A stretch of 64,000 bases of DNA, taken from contig CAJNDS010000034.1 of assembly GCA_905221605.1 (NCBI GenBank), positions 124,001 to 188,000 on the forward strand. The letters run 5' to 3'. A program made the position numbers and the translations under genes. This document shows positions 23,391 to 34,341 of the stretch, one piece after another; the stretch's first letter is position 1; each line of letters begins with the position of its first letter. Below the pieces are notes generated by a model. The model ran no database searches. It saw only the letters and a program-made list of their open reading frames with translations, and was not told the origin of the DNA. The DNA comes from Symbiodinium natans (taxonomy: Eukaryota; Sar; Dinophyceae; Suessiales; Symbiodiniaceae).

Positions 23391-25125
23391 TGCATGTTCG
23401 GCTGCATTGGCAATGATGCAGCGGGGGGAAGAAAAGACCGCTCCTACAGTCCTTTGTACAATCACATGGCCAACTTGAACACAATCTCTAGCTGACGCAG
23501 TTCCTGCTGAGCTGAGCTTGCTGGACTCCTGAAAGTTGAGTTCAAAGTTTCCTGGACATGTGGCTTGTCTGGCTGGTGGTGTGGCTTGTGTGGCTGGTGT
23601 GGCTGTCTGCTACTGTAAGCTCATCCGCTGACCGTCATGCACGACTGCGCACACGAAAGTGCAATGCGGATACTTGGGTAAACGTTCTTGAGCCAATGGC
23701 TGCTTCCTGATCTGCTGCAGGGTAGCAAGGCTGCATTTTCGACCCACAGATGCATGACATAGATACAGTCCTTGAACATCCTTGCCATTGACATACCCAT
23801 TAAAGCCACGACGGCCTCATGTGCCCCACAAGTCCTACAATGTCATTGCAGCCTGGCAGGCGCCAATGCCATGTCCAGCAAGCCCGCGGCTTTGCCTCAC
23901 GGAGCAACGCACCAGGGCACACCGGAGTCCCACTGAAACAGCTTAAAGGCTTAGGTGATGCGGAGAATGCTTCCCTCTTGCTCTGAGCCTGCGGAGGCCT
24001 CGCTTCATGGACTCACGCTTGGAGCCAAGCAGCAGGGCAAAAAGTCGACTGAAAATTCCCTCAGCTTTTTTCTGGTCAACGAAACAGCTGTCAAAACTCA
24101 ACAGACTTCTGAAACAGAGGCGGGCTTGAAGTGTAGCTCCAGCTTCCGCGCCATTTTATAGGTGCCTTTCTCCGCCGTTGGTCTGTAAGTGGCAGGGACC
24201 GCAAGGAAGCAGGACATGCATAAAACGGAGGAGATGCGACGGCTTGAGATGCCGATGCCTGGAGGTGAGCTTCAGTACCGATGCTCCCGGAACTCTGCAG
24301 ACTCTTCCAAGCGGTCCCAGCCCCAAATCCCGGAGCGAAAGAATCTGCAGTTTTTCTCGCATTGCGAAACCTACAGATGGCATGTAGACATATGTAGACT
24401 CTAAAGTTCTAAAGGCATCCAACTGTCCAACTGCACATTCCAGGAGCCCTGGCTGCATGAGACCCGCAGCCACAACGCCTTCGGGCCTTAGGACTGCATA
24501 GGACCTTCTCCTTTATTTTTTAGACAAGCTGTTTATGTAAGAATGCGTCAGGGCCCCCCTTACTGGAGGCAAAACTCCGCTGAGTGGCTCCTCCTCGCCC
24601 CGCTTTGCCAAAGTCAAAGAAGAAGCACATGGTATGAGGTTTGCCACTCAGCCTGGAAGAGGCTAACGACATTACGAACAGGAATCTAGGATTGGCCAGT
24701 GAATCACTTTACTTCGTATCTTCGAACCCGTCCGTGAATGAGAGCCACCGATCCCCAAGACCACCCACGACTCTATGTCCGGTCCCCTGCTTGTGGAGCA
24801 CCTGAAACCCCAACTGCTTGGAGTAGCGTGGTTTTTGGCTCAGCCCCTCGTTTGACCCATAAGATACCCATAAGCCATAAACTCTTAACAGCTCCCGTTC
24901 CATGCCACTCCATTCAGCTGGTCCCATCAGAAACGGTGTGACACTAGTGTAACATTGGTGAAGATTGGGCAGTTCAAGCACAAGCACGAACCAAAGCAGC
25001 ACATAACAGCTCACAAGCAACATGACAATGAGCTGATAAGTGCTCGTTCTTGCCCAGGGATGCTAACTACCAAGCCGAGCTCTTTGTCCAGGCATTCATC
25101 AGGACTGCTACAGGCACGCTTGACG
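23391..25125. other. Stretch with weak minus-strand candidates
   Basis: The minus frame ending at 23621 (MSMARMFKDCIYVMHLW) follows an acceptor CACATGAG and could be a C-terminal exon. The minus frame 24156-24473 is a second candidate. Neither has a confirmed partner exon. A TGTGGCTTGTCTGGCTGG-type repeat lies at 23560-23605. Confidence 0.3.
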
Positions 25126-25387
25126 TCAGTGCCACCACCCGGCACTTTTGCCATGGCTTTTGCCCTGGCCCTTCATGACCTTCATGTCCTTGCCCTTCAT
25201 CTCGCCCTTGCCTTTTCCGTCGGCCTTGCCTTTTGCGTCGGCCTTGCCTTTTCCATCGGACTTGCCCTTGCCTTCGGCTTTGCCTTCGGCTTTACCCTTG
25301 CCTTCGGCTTTGCCTTCGGCCTTGCCCTTTTGGCTGCCTTTGCTGCCTTTTACATCCTTTTGGCCCTTGGAGGAAGCCTTTCGATTC
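25126..25387 (-). CDS. Lys/Gly-repeat C-terminal exon (KGK-rich)
   Basis: The exon follows CTGCAG|G and encodes 86 residues ending SAGWWH, with the stop at 25126-25128. Most of it is an irregular array of KGKAEGKA/KGKSDGKG units (about residues 15-70), followed by KGKDMKVMKGQGKSHGKS. Similar KGK exons occur at 34260-34341, 35108-35206 and 35920-35998. An upstream exon is likely at about 25660-25740 (frame FTEYPVEDSDADAK), joined by a donor GCCAA|GTCTTAC in the right phase. Such basic low-complexity tails could bind nucleic acid or acidic partners. The function is unknown. Confidence 0.6.
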
Positions 25388-25843
25388 CTGCAGCCAGAAA
25401 ACACGTCAGCACGGAAACGAGCGCACAGCACAAAAACTGCAAGAATCGCGTCGCCGAAGCCTCCATTCGTTCGCAGCGGCCGTAATCTCTCTCCTGCTCC
25501 CAACGCAGGAGAATCTCTTAAAAGACTGGCTTCTGTGATCCTCGTTTCAAAGCTTAAGCTTCGAGGCTGTCCGGCCTCCTTTCCTCTGCACCCTTGGCGT
25601 TGGAAGCATCCTCCTTCGCACTCCAGTAAGACTTGGCGTCAGCATCTGAATCTTCAACTGGGTATTCAGTGAATATTCCTTCGACTCTGTGCAGTGGACC
25701 TTTCTGGGGCACAGGGAGCAGTCCTCTGCCCAGGCCCACTCCGGGCAGAAGTCAGACCTTGGAGTTTTGGAGCGCCAGTCCAAAACAAACTATTAACTAT
25801 CAGGCATTCAAGGAGCCATGCGCAATATGTGGCTCATGTGATC

Positions 25844-26085
25844 TCATGTGACTCTGCGGCAACCGCAGTCGGGTGGCTTCTTCCAGTCGTCCGGTGACCA
25901 CGTTTCCCAGCCTGGCTTACTGAAGTGCACTCGGGATGGAAGGGCGTTGCTGCAGAAGTGCTGCAGAAACTGGAATGTTTGCAGGCACTTTTTTGTCCGC
26001 ATCGAAATTGCCACTGCAAGCTCTGGAGACACGCAATCGAATGCAAATCTTGTGTCCGAGTTGTCGGGGGATTGCGGAGGCACTG
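25844..26085 (-). CDS. C-terminal exon of an unknown protein
   Basis: A frame of 80 codons ends at TGA (25844-25846). It starts either at a split codon after GCCAG|CA or at an ATG at 26092, which is directly preceded by an in-frame TAA. It reads AVPPQSPDNSDTRFAFDC, CLQTFQFLQHFCSNALP and KPGWETWSPDDWKKPPDCGC. The Cys and Trp content and lack of repeats suggest a folded domain of unknown family. Plus-strand frames over it are Cys/His-rich shadows and were rejected as zinc fingers. Confidence 0.6.
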
Positions 26086-26429
26086 CTGGCATTTACTGTC
26101 AGCGATCGCCACGCACAGGCGATCCTGCGATAGCTTTCCGTTGGGGCTCGGAAGCGCTTTGTTGACCCAGCATTGACCAGCCTATTTCAAGGCTGGCACG
26201 GGTCGCAATCGCAGAGATCTTCTCGGATGTGCTGCGAGGTCTGGCGATGCCCAGCTCTCAGCCACGGCTGCCGCGGGCATTGGAGCCAGAGTTCCTGGGG
26301 CCCTGCCAGAAACACACAGGTACGCTACATGGCACGCTCAGAAGCGCTCTCAAAGCATCGCCCGGCAAGAATGCAAAAGATAGCAAGAGCCTGCTCCTGC
26401 CAATCTCTGCCGCATCCGCCCTGTGTCTA

Positions 26430-26535
26430 ACGCAGCGTCGCGCAGCGTGGCGTGGCGTGGCGCAGCGTGGTGCGCAGCGTGGCGCGGAGCATAGCGAGGC
26501 ATGGCGAGGCATGGCGCAGCATCGCGCAGCATGAT
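26430..26535 (+). repeat. GCGTGGC/GCAGC imperfect tandem repeat
   Basis: Imperfect repeats of the type GCGCAGCGTGGCGTGGC and GAGGCATGGCGAGGCATGGC. Overlapping frames translate to Ala/Arg/His repeats (for example RRAAWRGVAQRGAQRGA) and are not taken as coding. Confidence 0.75.
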
Positions 26536-26638
26536 GACCTGAGCACACTTCAGGCCTTGTGATGCTTGGCGATGCGGTGCAGGGCCGTCACAACCTCGGC
26601 ATGACAAGTGTATGACATCAACCATATGCCATACTCAC

Positions 26639-26966
26639 ATCTTGCGATTTGATGCAAGCATAATGCAGTACTGCAAGCAAACATACAAGTCCTTAGCACC
26701 GGCACTGCAGATCTCTAGACTGAGCGATTCTGGCGTTCACTTGGTTGAAGTCATCCAGGTTCTCGTCGCAAATCTTCAGGACCCCGTCGGAACTGTCACA
26801 AGCCAGCAGGTCCTCCAAAACGACAGAAGAGGAGACTGAGCAGTCCATTTCAACTAGCTGAGGCCTTGTTGAGCTGGATGTTCCGCCTGATTTGGCCCAG
26901 CATCCGATAACACAACTTACCGATCGAATGTCAAAGCGCACGAAGCCCCCAGGGAATCTGAGCCGC
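26639..26966 (-). CDS. Three exons of an unknown gene
   Basis: An exon ending at 26921 (MRLRFPGGFVRFDIRS, donor TCG|GTAAGT, the best GT donor in the window) joins in phase 0 to 26857-26741 (39 codons, acceptor CCTCAG, LVEMDCSVSSSVVLEDLLAC and then an acidic end DENLDDFNQ) and then to 26670-26639 (acceptor TTGCAG, YCIMLASNRK, donor AT|GTGAGT). The 5' boundary of the first exon is not fixed; 26966 is the start of the open frame. The next exon downstream was not found. Family not recognised. The acidic C-terminal half of exon 2 resembles a linker. Confidence 0.6.
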
Positions 26967-27930
26967 ATGCATCTTGCGATGGAAGGCCTGAGCAGATGCT
27001 CTGGTACGACGCTGAGAGCTCACTAGGCCAGGGCGGTCAAGTCGGAATGGTCGACACGCGCAGTGACTCAGAGAGTCACACAATGCCACACAAGCATCGG
27101 AGAAAGCTCACCCACTCCATGCACACCACTGTGCCCACCTCGTGGCTTTTCACCCTGGCAGCTTTCCTCGCAGCCTCCGATGCCGCATGATGCCACATGA
27201 AGGCTGCACGTGGCCGTGCGCATGGCCTACTGCCACTTGTTTTTGACCCATTACTGCCGTCCTCAAAGTCACAGGCGAAAAGGTGGCCTCTTCGTTCCGT
27301 GCCCAGTCTGCGGAAGACACGTGGCCGGAAACCCTGCGCCTAGCCGGGGACACCCTGCTAGCAGCGGCTGGACATCTAAACAGGATTGATGTGCTGCACC
27401 GGACCTCCCGGCGTCGCCAGCGGCCGTGCCCTGGATTCCCTGGATGTCAGATGCACTTGAGGGGACCGGTGACAGTGGACCACAAGAGGCCGAGGCATGT
27501 GTAGGTGCACGCAAAGATGGCACAGGCAGCTGTGCTCTGCCTGCTGAGGTGGTAAAGATTTGTCAGCTGAATATGCTGAATACTTTGTTTCACCGCTAGC
27601 TGAGGACATGTTCTCGCCTTCTCGCGCGGTGTGGCCTCCAGTTGCCCACTTCATCATGGGGGGTTGCATAGGCTGCGGCATCTCCTCCACCCCAGCGACA
27701 TCTACAAGCAAAAGAACTTGCATGATGCCGAAGCATGCATTGCTTCGGGAAGCTGCGGAAGGGCAACGCGAGCAATCCTGACCCGGCCGCATGGAACTGC
27801 CGCCTGCATGATGGACCGAAAAGTCCGGAATGGCAGGCATTTGCATGGTCTGCTGGTCCTTCCTCGGTCCAGCTTGCATTTGCAAACCACATCAAGGCTT
27901 CTAAGGGTTTCATGTCTCTATTGGGGGAAC
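26967..27930. other. Stretch without a firm gene
   Basis: Frames of 73-169 codons on both strands overlap each other at 27269-27885 and none has splice support. Confidence 0.4.
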
Positions 27931-28000
27931 GGAGGGGAGCGGTGGGGAGCGGAGGGGAGCGGAGGGGAGCGGAGGGGAGCAGAGGGGAGCGGAGGGGAGT
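27931..28000 (+). repeat. Seven 10-base units GGAGGGGAGC
   Basis: Seven tandem copies of GGAGGGGAGC with single-base variants, followed by a decayed copy. Each unit has a run of four G, so the plus strand can form G-quadruplexes. It lies 40-110 bases upstream of the plus-strand gene at 28040. Confidence 0.9.
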
Positions 28001-28039
28001 GGAGCGGAGGCGCCTCACCAAGAACGAAGAATCAAGAGC

Positions 28040-28644
28040 ATGCGGCGTGATACACCAATGATGCTGCATTTGTGGAAGCGAGGCTCGTCTGCCACATCGC
28101 TGGGTCTTCAGGCTGACCCCACATCGCTGGCGCCTCGAAGTGCAAAGCCACAGACGGCGGGCGAAGGCGAGTCCCAAGGAAGCGAAACCCCCAAGGCAGT
28201 CCAAGGCAGTCCAAGGTCCAAGGCAGCCAAGGCACAGCGGAAGCATATGGATCCCAGCAGGGCCCTGCCTCCTGGACATAGCCGCTGGCATAGCCCCACT
28301 GACCTGCCAGATGATCAGATGACAACTTCACTTGAGGAGATGTCGCTTTTCAAGCGCAAGCATTAAGCTGCGCCAAGTTCTTAGATGCTCAAAAAGTGCT
28401 TGGAATGCCAAGCGACCAGCATCGCCCCCATCCCAAGAAGGAGCAAACCAGCTTGCCGTCGGCTGCTGGCTCTGGCGTGGAAGCATGCGAAGAAGGGGCC
28501 TTCCGAGAGGCCTCACAAGTTCTTGATTGGCAGGGCAAGACATCCATGGGATGTTGGTATGCTTCGAGCAGCAACTTCATGAAGCAACCCCCCGCCTCAC
28601 ACAGCACTGACGGACACAAATCATTCAGAAATGGCTGGCGCTAA
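28040..28644 (+). CDS. Two-exon gene, 187 residues, unknown function
   Basis: Exon 1 from ATG (28040) to 28355 and exon 2 from 28397 to TAA (28642-28644) join in phase 1 through a 41-base intron with a GC donor (AAGC|GCAAGC) and an AAAAAG acceptor. The N-terminal half is Ser/Pro/Ala/Lys-rich with a short repeat (KAVQGSPRSKAAKAQRK, from CCAAGGCAGT tandem copies at 28192-28225), then DLPDDQMTTSLEEMSLF. The C-terminal half has GSGVEACEEGAFREASQVLD. It is probably disordered at the N-terminus. Overlapping frames in exon 2 and on the minus strand are less protein-like. It may be a complete gene, although the ATG could also be internal. Confidence 0.55.
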
Positions 28645-29151
28645 GATAGCTGCAGAGGTATCACAGCACGTGCCTTTCACCAAGCGTCTTTGCAACTGCA
28701 TACTAACATTTGACTGTGTGTACCAAAACCAAGAGCTACATTGAAGACATGGCTAACACTGGTACCTGTACAACGTAAAACGAGAAGTTTGAAATCTGGT
28801 ATGCGCAGGCAGCGAGCATCTGCGAGAACTGGGCTTGAGCCATGACACGCAGACATGCTAGCTTGCTAGCTTTCTTGTTGAGAGTCAGTTTGTGCATGTT
28901 TGTGCAGTGGCGGCTCTTCAACGAAGGTTTGAGCCATCCAAAAATCCCTCATCCTCCCTTCAACGTGGATAAGCGTGGCATGGAAGGCCGTCCGCATCTC
29001 CGAAAGGCTTTCCGGCTCCCTTGCCGGTGTTGTAGCCGCTCCCTGCGCGGAACACTGCGACGCACGCAGCAGCCACCAGGCACATGGACATGCATGGACC
29101 ATGCGCGATTCTGAAGCTCTACATGCGCACTGTTCAGATACATAGAAGCAC
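28645..29151. other. Stretch without a supportable gene
   Basis: Short mixed frames only; no splice-supported exon. Confidence 0.4.
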
Positions 29152-29400
29152 TTCGCAAGCTCGACAGGCCTGCTTCCATCCGTCGCATGGAGGGCATTGC
29201 AGGAGCCGAAGGGGCCGATGGGGATCGCGGCATCGGGGCCGGAGGGGGCACGGGCGTTGGTGCTGTCCACGTGGGCATGGGCGGGGCGGTCAGCATTGGG
29301 TTCCTGTTTGCTTCACCTGCACTGAATGATGTTGCAGCCATCTGTCTCTCGGCCAGCAAGATGGCCCGCACCTGGTTGCCTGGGTCAGGTTTCCACGTCA
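29152..29400 (-). CDS. Pro/Met/Ala-rich exon
   Basis: After the acceptor ATCGCAAG the frame reads TWKPDPGNQVRAILLAERQM, then FSAGEANRNPM, then a Pro/Met/Ala linker (LTAPPMPTWTAPTPVPPPAP), then MPSMRRMEAGLSSLR. A GT donor (GCGAA|GTGCTT) at 29151-29150 closes it; a GC donor a little earlier is possible. The first 30 residues look like a folded or helical segment. No family is recognised. Confidence 0.5.
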
Positions 29401-30166
29401 CTTGCGATTCACGAGAACATCAACAGCCTGCATGATCATCTAGATGCTCCCTCCGGCACAGATCCAGCGCAATCAGTTCTCTTAAACGCCCACTCCCCGT
29501 GCTTTCCTGTGACTTTTCTGAGAAATATGGAAACTGCTCCCCCCTCGGCACACTGGCACAACTTGTCGCACGACCTATGAGTTCGCCACACAAGAGCCAC
29601 TGCACTGCAGCTGTTCGGACAGTTGTAAACACCTCTTGCTTCCCAGAACCTCAACCGGAGCCGGACCAGAACCTGCCATTCGTGTCCATTCACTTCTCAC
29701 CTGATCTTCTGAGATTCTGGCTTACATCCGGCGGTCGGTAAGGTGGTGGGCCACAGCTTGGATACGGTAGGCCCTGCACAAGGCAGAGGTCGCTCTCCCT
29801 CTCTGCCTCACGGTCTCTCCCACCAGGTCTGCTCACGAGCCGACTTTCGGAAGACGTGCCTGCCAGCCAGCAGCATACGATACCTGCCGAAAACAGCCCC
29901 AAAAAAAAGGGAGTTTGTTGAGAATGCTTGGATGAACAACGCGACCTGGTCACTACCTACCCACATCATTCACAAAACCCACGTCGAGGGTGACACCGCA
30001 AAAGGCCCACCGAAAGTGCATCTGCATGAGTCTCTCAGGCCCGAGCCTGCTGCGGAGGCGCCTGGCTCACAGAGCATCACAAGCCGCGCTGTGAATCGAA
30101 GCCACTGCATTGCAGGCACGACATGTCCGACATGTCTGTTTGTCGCTCGTTAAGCCATTGAAGCTA

Positions 30167-30769
30167 TCAAGTCCTCCGACGCTTTGCAGCGGAGTCCGCG
30201 CTAGTTTCTTCTTGGCTATCTCCCGCCAAGAACTTCTCGATGTCATCAAAAGTATCGTTATCTTTCTTTGTGATGACCCAAGCTTTGGTCTCGCCGTTGA
30301 ACTTTGCTCCAAACTTCTTCAAGTCCTCCTTGATATGGAAAGTTGGACCCGTCAACGTCATGGTGTTGCCTTCGATCTTCGTGATCACTTTTCGACGCAG
30401 GGCAGTCGAAGGTGCCGAGGTCCCAACAGGCGCAGGGGGGCCATCAATTTGTTTTCCCGACAAGAGATTCTCGATCAGTGTTTGATCGTCTTGCTTGAGC
30501 TTCGCAAAGCCCTGGATGTCCTCCCGCGACTGAATTTCCTTGTTGGCGTTGGTTTTGTAAGTGAACGTTTTCCACAGGCAGGCTGGATGGTACCAGCCCA
30601 GCTGGGTGCCACGGTGGTCGTCCTCAGGCGCTTCAATCCCAATCCGCAACTCACCTGCGTCGATTTTCTGCTTGCAGCGAAACTCCTTGCAGCTCGAGCG
30701 TCCAGACTTGGCATAGTCTACAACATACCACGATCCCTGGCTCCATGCCCACGACAGCTTGTCCGCCAT
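30167..30769 (-). CDS. PARP-type zinc-finger protein, 200 residues, no intron
   Basis: An uninterrupted frame from ATG (30767-30769) to TGA (30167-30169). Residues 15-90 match the PARP-type DNA-nick-sensing zinc finger: YAKSGRSSC, GELRIGIE, GWYHPACLW, then a DIQGFAKLKQDDQTLIENLL tail typical of the family. Putative zinc ligands are C27, C32, H61 and C64. The C-to-C spacing is Cx4C rather than the usual Cx2C. Residues 128-185 form a second small domain (GPTFHIKEDLKKFGAKFNG, then KAWVITKK) resembling compact domains that probe DNA in some eukaryotic proteins. The tail AAKRRRT could be a nuclear signal. No ADP-ribosyltransferase catalytic domain is present. The likely role is DNA binding, for example break recognition. 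The lack of introns contrasts with all neighbours. Confidence 0.9.
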   Translation of the reverse strand: MADKLSWAWSQGSWYVVDYAKSGRSSCKEFRCKQKIDAGELRIGIEAPEDDHRGTQLGWYHPACLWKTFTYKTNANKEIQSREDIQGFAKLKQDDQTLIENLLSGKQIDGPPAPVGTSAPSTALRRKVITKIEGNTMTLTGPTFHIKEDLKKFGAKFNGETKAWVITKKDNDTFDDIEKFLAGDSQEETSADSAAKRRRT

Positions 30770-31625
30770 CAGCTTCTGTCACATCGGCACCAACTGAACC
30801 GCACTCCACAGGCAAATGTAACGATACATGTAAAGTTGAACATTCCCAAGTGAGTAGAGCACGTGGCCACTAGTCACTAGTGATGGACAAGCAAGACGCT
30901 GACTTTCTGCCAATCACACCGAGCCGAATGGATTGCCATGCCAAGTACGATCCATTTCTGCGTGGAATCTGTTCGGTAGGTCGCCGTAGGGCGTCTCTCC
31001 ACTTCATAACCGGTTCACAACTTGACCTCACTTGATGTATAGACAACCTGGACATGGACTGCATGACTTGCACACACGGAGTTGCACAACACAAGGAGGG
31101 GTCCATGCAATTCCCCGCATGTCCGCGCTTTAAACGAGACGGCATCACTGCATTCAGTTGCTCGTGCGGCACATCGTACCTGCAAGGAGCGCACCCGACA
31201 ACACACCCGCAATCAAGACTTTGCAGCTTTCAAAGCTTTCAAAGCATTGAACCAGGGCCACAAGTGTGCCTCAAATCGGAGAGCGCCATCGGCTGGCTTG
31301 GAGCTGCCTCCGCTTGGACTCTTGCAGCTCCGCTGAATACTTCTGAGCGGAAGAAGCAAAACCCTGCTCTCAGAGTCTTTCGGAGTTGTGTGCTCGCGAC
31401 GTGTGTCATGTCCTCACTGGCCTCTTCGGCCATCTCTTCCTTCGCTGCTATCACCGCCTCAGCACAGCATAGTGCCAGGCACTTGGCATGAAGAAAAAAG
31501 CCCAATTTCTGACACACGTCTCCTGAATCTCAACAGCGCAAGGACTCGCAAGGACTCGCAAGGACTCGCAAGGCGGGTGCCGTCTCCAGCGGCTCCTCGG
31601 CCTGCGAGGTGCGCCTGACCGCAGC
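30770..31625. other. Intergenic or unresolved stretch
   Basis: The best frame is plus 31054-31491 (145 codons), but it has no splice support and open frames run on the other strand. A tandem CGCAAGGACT repeat (31528-31565) is present. Confidence 0.4.
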
Positions 31626-34341
31626 TCAGTCCCTCAAAGCAGGGGGTATACTCTGCCTCACCATGGCTGGGGTGATGCTTCGGCATACATTGTCGGCTGC
31701 GTTGATCTGAACCCACCTCAAGTCCGCAAGGTTGATCCTCTGCTGGCGCGGGGCCTCAGGCTTGCACAGGGCAGCGGCTCGTTTGACGAAGGGCTGCAAC
31801 TCAGATAGCTACAAATAAACTCCAATGCTCGGGCCACCACCTGTCGCGCGGCCTCCTTCTCAGCGGCTTCAGCAGCGGCGGCTTCGGCGGCTTCGGCGGC
31901 TTCGGCCGCCATCTCGCACAAACGGGGCGCACGAATGCGCGAACCCTGCACAACACGATGCGAACCATTCTGTGAACCCAAGCGACCCACACACACACAC
32001 ACACCCGAAAAAATACTTATCCCGAAGATCCTCCAAACCCAACCCCCTCCCTCCCCCCCCCCCCAAAAAAATAAAGCAAATAAACGACAGAAAGAAAGCA
32101 AAAACAACCAAACCCCAGACACTTCGCGGAGGCCTTGGCTTCCTGGGCTTCCTGTCAGAGCTTTGGGAGGAAGCTTCGACTTGGGGGAAGAGAGAAAAGA
32201 TGAGAGAAGACTGCAATGAAAGGATGAAAGGGCACATGAGTGCCCCCTGTACGGCCCCCCCTCTATGGCCCCTCCCTCTGTATTTCCCAAGTGCTAGGAG
32301 TAGATGCTCTTGCTGCCGACAATCTGGTGCCAAAAGCTGCTACAAGCTTCCCCTCTTGCTTTGCCCATCGGAGCGGCCTTGGCACGCAGGTCGCGCTGGC
32401 GCTGCGCCTCGCGTCGGATTGCGGCGCGCGTGGCTTGCTCCTGGCGGAGATGATGCTAAACAGCTGCTTCTTAGATACCATCCTTTTGGTATCCTTGGGC
32501 ACCCTGAACCCTCGCTGAACAAAGGGATACTTAGGAAGGTGCTGCAGCTGCATACCCAAAACCGACCTCCTGGACGCGGCGCTGCTCGCGCATCTCTGCC
32601 TTCTTCTCTGTACGGTTCTTCACCTCAGCTCTCAATGCTCTCGCAACAGTGCTACAAAGAGCTGCAGCCCGAGCAGCACGGTGACTTGAGCTGCTCCTAC
32701 AATGGCCTACGGGTCCGGGCCACGGGCCGTCTCAAAGTCGAGGAGCTCATCAGAATCCACCTGTTTCAATGCCCGTCGCTTGTGTTCTTGTGGCGAAGAA
32801 CTAGAAAACAGCGCAAGGGCCTCCTTCTCCTCGCCCTGCACACAGACCTCAACAGTTGAGGCGCTCGCATTCGAGGCTCCCAAAAAAAGGGGGAAGCGGG
32901 AGCGCCCTAAACGCTCAGGTTCCAACCATACCAATGCCCAGTGCAAGGCCGGTGTCTGCAACAGGGTTCAAGCGGCCCATAGCCTGCAGATCTTCGTGGA
33001 CTTCAACATCTTCAAAGGGCTTCTTACGATGCAGAAATTGAGGACTTTAAGCAAGTCGTCACTACATCAATACTTCACATATCTTCACGTCTCCACGGGG
33101 CCCTGCAGCTCAGCCTTGCCTCCTCACTAAGGATGCTCGACTGTGGGACGACAGGCTCCTCCTGGTGACGAGATCTGACTTGGAGCTCCCATGTCCCATG
33201 AGCTGAACAAGGCGCAAGACCTGCGTCGAGAAGTGCAAGTACTTAGCACAGCAGCACTCCTGTGCTTCTTCCTCCTCTTCCTCCTGCTCCTGCTCCTCCT
33301 CGTCCTCCTCCTCCTCCGCGTCCGCCTCCGCTTGCTTTGGCTCCGTCTGGTCGCTGGACGCTGCTGGTGAGCTCGGCGACGTCTCCTCCACCGGTGGCTG
33401 ATCGCTGTTTCTCAAAGAGGCAGAGCCGAGCGAACCCCAGAAGATCGAAATCCCGAGAAGAACAACAGAAATGAGCTAGTACACTTGCCCGACAAAGATG
33501 ACAACAGCCAAGAAGGCCTTCACAGGCTGCACCTCTGCACCTGCGGCCTCGGGCAGGGATGGCAGATGCCCAGATATGCCGGGGATGGCATGGAGTCTTG
33601 AGCAGCCAGGACCATTGAAGTGGGAAGCAAGCAATTGGTGGGGTTGGGGGGGGAGTGGACATGAGTGGACGAGAGTGGACGTGAGTGGACGTACAAAACG
33701 TGCAAGAGCAGAGCATTGCCTTCTCCCGCAGTAGCTTGCGCTGGCGCTCTGCCTCCGCGCGGGTGGCTGCTCGGGACCTCCGCACGGCTGTGCTAGGGAC
33801 TGGACGGAAACCAGCACCCCAAACAGCGTGACATAGCACGAACATAGCACTAAGGTCAGCACTCCAAGACACTCTTCAGGTTCCTGAGTCGCCTTTCCTG
33901 TCGAAGAAAAAACATCAAACACAACTAGCACAACCCATCAGTCATTCGGGAAACAGTTGCCCCCCTCGGCTGTGCCGCCTCTTCCTCATGGCGCTCCGAC
34001 GGCTCAGGTTCGGGAGTGGCAGTCGCCTGGTTCAAATGGCTGTTGCTCCGTTGTGCACGCTACGCTCACCCGGCTCAGCCCTTGCCTCCTCATGCGTGTC
34101 ATCAGAGTCAATAGACTTCGTCTTGACAATCCATCCTTCGAGCAGCTTCAGCGCTCAAAATGCTCAAAAGAAACATGGATCAGCGTGTTCAGTGTTCCCG
34201 GCAAGAACAAAACACCGCTTGCAGGGTACAGCTACACAAGAAACTCGTGAAGCCAAGACCTGTAGACCGAAGTCCTTTCTTTCCACCCTTCTTGTCTTTG
34301 CCCTTGTTCTTACCTTTGCCCTTCTTTCCATGGCCCTTCTC
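31626..34341 (-). CDS. 13-exon 3' part of a large coiled-coil protein (399 codons)
   Basis: Exons, all phase-matched: 34341-34260, 34153-34086, 34026-33961, 33897-33873, 33787-33720, 33547-33489, 33410-33221, 33022-32932, 32876-32724, 32661-32567, 32440-32378, 31912-31841 and 31793-31626 (TGA at 31626-31628). The order of features is: a KGK-rich segment, an acidic Pro/Glu linker (TPEPEPSERHEEEAAQ), an Arg/Glu coiled coil (ATRAEAERQRKLLREK), a short hydrophobic run (VKAFLAVVIFV), a 63-codon exon with a poly-Glu tract, then PFEDVEVHEDLQAMGRLNP, two more coiled-coil exons (EKKAEMREQRRVQE; AAIRREAQRQRDLRAK), an Ala/Glu repeat exon and a folded end (RINLADLRWVQINAADNVC). Five of the twelve donors are GC. 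A candidate upstream exon is MVVVSSEDE at 34546-34520. It is probably structural or scaffold-like; the family is not recognised. Confidence 0.7.

Noticed and set aside
24825-24845. TTTTTGGCTCAG, similar to part of the dinoflagellate spliced leader
   Set aside because: Only about ten bases match, too few for a relict leader claim, and no gene start follows.
25925-26176. Cys/His-rich plus-strand frame resembling a zinc finger
   Set aside because: The Cys and His spacing matches no known finger and the minus-strand frame over the same bases is more protein-like and ends properly.
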